Shown here: in pieces, positions 6,738-6,852 of the stretch
Numbering within the stretch: the stretch's first letter is position 1
Layout of the letters: the number at the start of each line of letters is the position of its first letter
Origin: Oscillospiraceae bacterium
GTDB taxonomy: Bacteria; Bacillota; Clostridia; Oscillospirales; Ruminococcaceae
Assembly (NCBI GenBank): GCA_029068025.1
Contig: JAIEDJ010000230.1
Span: 1 to 6,852, forward strand
Length of the DNA: 6,852 bases
Reading direction: 5' to 3'
Translations under genes and position numbers: made by a program
Notes under the pieces: generated by a model
Seen by the model: only the letters and a program-made list of their open reading frames with translations
What the model was told of the DNA's origin: nothing
Database searches by the model: none

Positions 6738-6835
6738 TTGTAATTATTACAATCTTGTAATAATTTGTAACCGTTTTGTAAGCATTTGTAACCAAACTGT
6801 AACCGAATTGTAACCGTTTTGTAGTTGATTTTAAC
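6738..6835 (+). repeat. Helically phased TTGTAAC direct-repeat array, likely regulator box
   Basis: TTGTAA-like units begin at 6755, 6765, 6776, 6786, 6797 (CTGTAAC), 6808 and 6819 (TTGTAGT), with a degenerate TTTTAAC at 6829. The steps are 10, 11, 10, 11, 11, 11 and 10 bases, about one DNA turn. The best units are followed by CCGTT, CCAAA or CCGAA. One more TTGTAA stands at 6738, and an inverted copy (TTACAA) at 6747-6752. The 7-mer plus 4-base spacing in tandem is the layout of PhoB/PhoP-type response regulator boxes (E. coli half-site CTGTCAT). Which regulator binds is an inference. Confidence 0.75.
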
Positions 6836-6852
6836 AATATATAGTGCTATAA
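6825..6852 (+). promoter_or_regulatory. Promoter at window end, -10 cut by edge
   Basis: TTGATT (6825-6830) is 17 bases before TATAA at 6848-6852, whose last base would lie outside the window. TG at 6845-6846 makes it an extended -10. The phased repeat array runs through its -35, so the promoter is probably controlled by whatever binds there. It would transcribe a gene to the right of the window. Confidence 0.6.

Noticed and set aside
6738..6835. CRISPR array or iteron-type replication origin
   Set aside because: Units are only about 7 conserved bases with 3-4-base gaps, too short for CRISPR, and there is no Rep or DnaA gene or DnaA-box sequence; a promoter directly follows.

Overview
The window looks like a chromosomal segment of a gut-type Clostridia, most likely of the Ruminococcus/Oscillospiraceae group. 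The reasons are a moderate GC content, Firmicutes-type GGAG/AAGGAG ribosome binding sites, an FtsK/SpoIIIE translocase, the paired TIGR03960 and TIGR03936 radical SAM genes, a Ser/Asp-rich membrane-anchored GDSL/SGNH hydrolase next to a DUF4358-type lipoprotein, and an AT-rich U-tailed terminator. All protein genes are on the + strand. No rRNA, tRNA, CRISPR array, transposase or phage gene is visible.

Region 1 (1-4328) is a tightly packed operon. It holds the C-terminal two thirds or so of an FtsK/SpoIIIE DNA translocase (5' end outside the window), then a 142-codon unknown gene interrupted by one in-frame TGA, then a TIGR03960-type radical SAM protein and its TIGR03936/DUF2344 partner. Each gene overlaps the next by 1 to 26 bases, which suggests translational coupling. 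The interrupted gene matters because the reading frame resumes without any shift for 93 codons after the stop.

Region 2 (4329-4734) is about 400 bases without a convincing gene. It opens with a strong sigma-A-type promoter with an extended -10 element. A cytosine-free G/T-rich stretch follows, and then a GC-rich repeat-laden segment with two long inverted repeats whose arms interleave (A-B-A'-B'). If the promoter is used, all of this would be a 5' leader of about 320 nt for the next operon. The segment may be an interspersed palindromic repeat, a structured leader RNA, or both.

Region 3 (4735-6690) is a cell-surface operon: a single-pass membrane-anchored SGNH/GDSL hydrolase, a DUF4358-type lipoprotein one base downstream, and, after a 107-base gap with a GC-rich hairpin, a four-helix membrane protein of unknown function. 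It ends at a clear intrinsic terminator (6699-6737).

Region 4 (6738-6852) is a regulatory region for a gene beyond the window. At least seven, probably eight, direct copies of a TTGTAAC-like 7-mer repeat every 10-11 bases and run into a promoter whose extended -10 (TGCTATAA) is cut by the window edge. The layout resembles PhoB/PhoP (OmpR-family response regulator) direct-repeat boxes, and it is the most interesting noncoding signal here.
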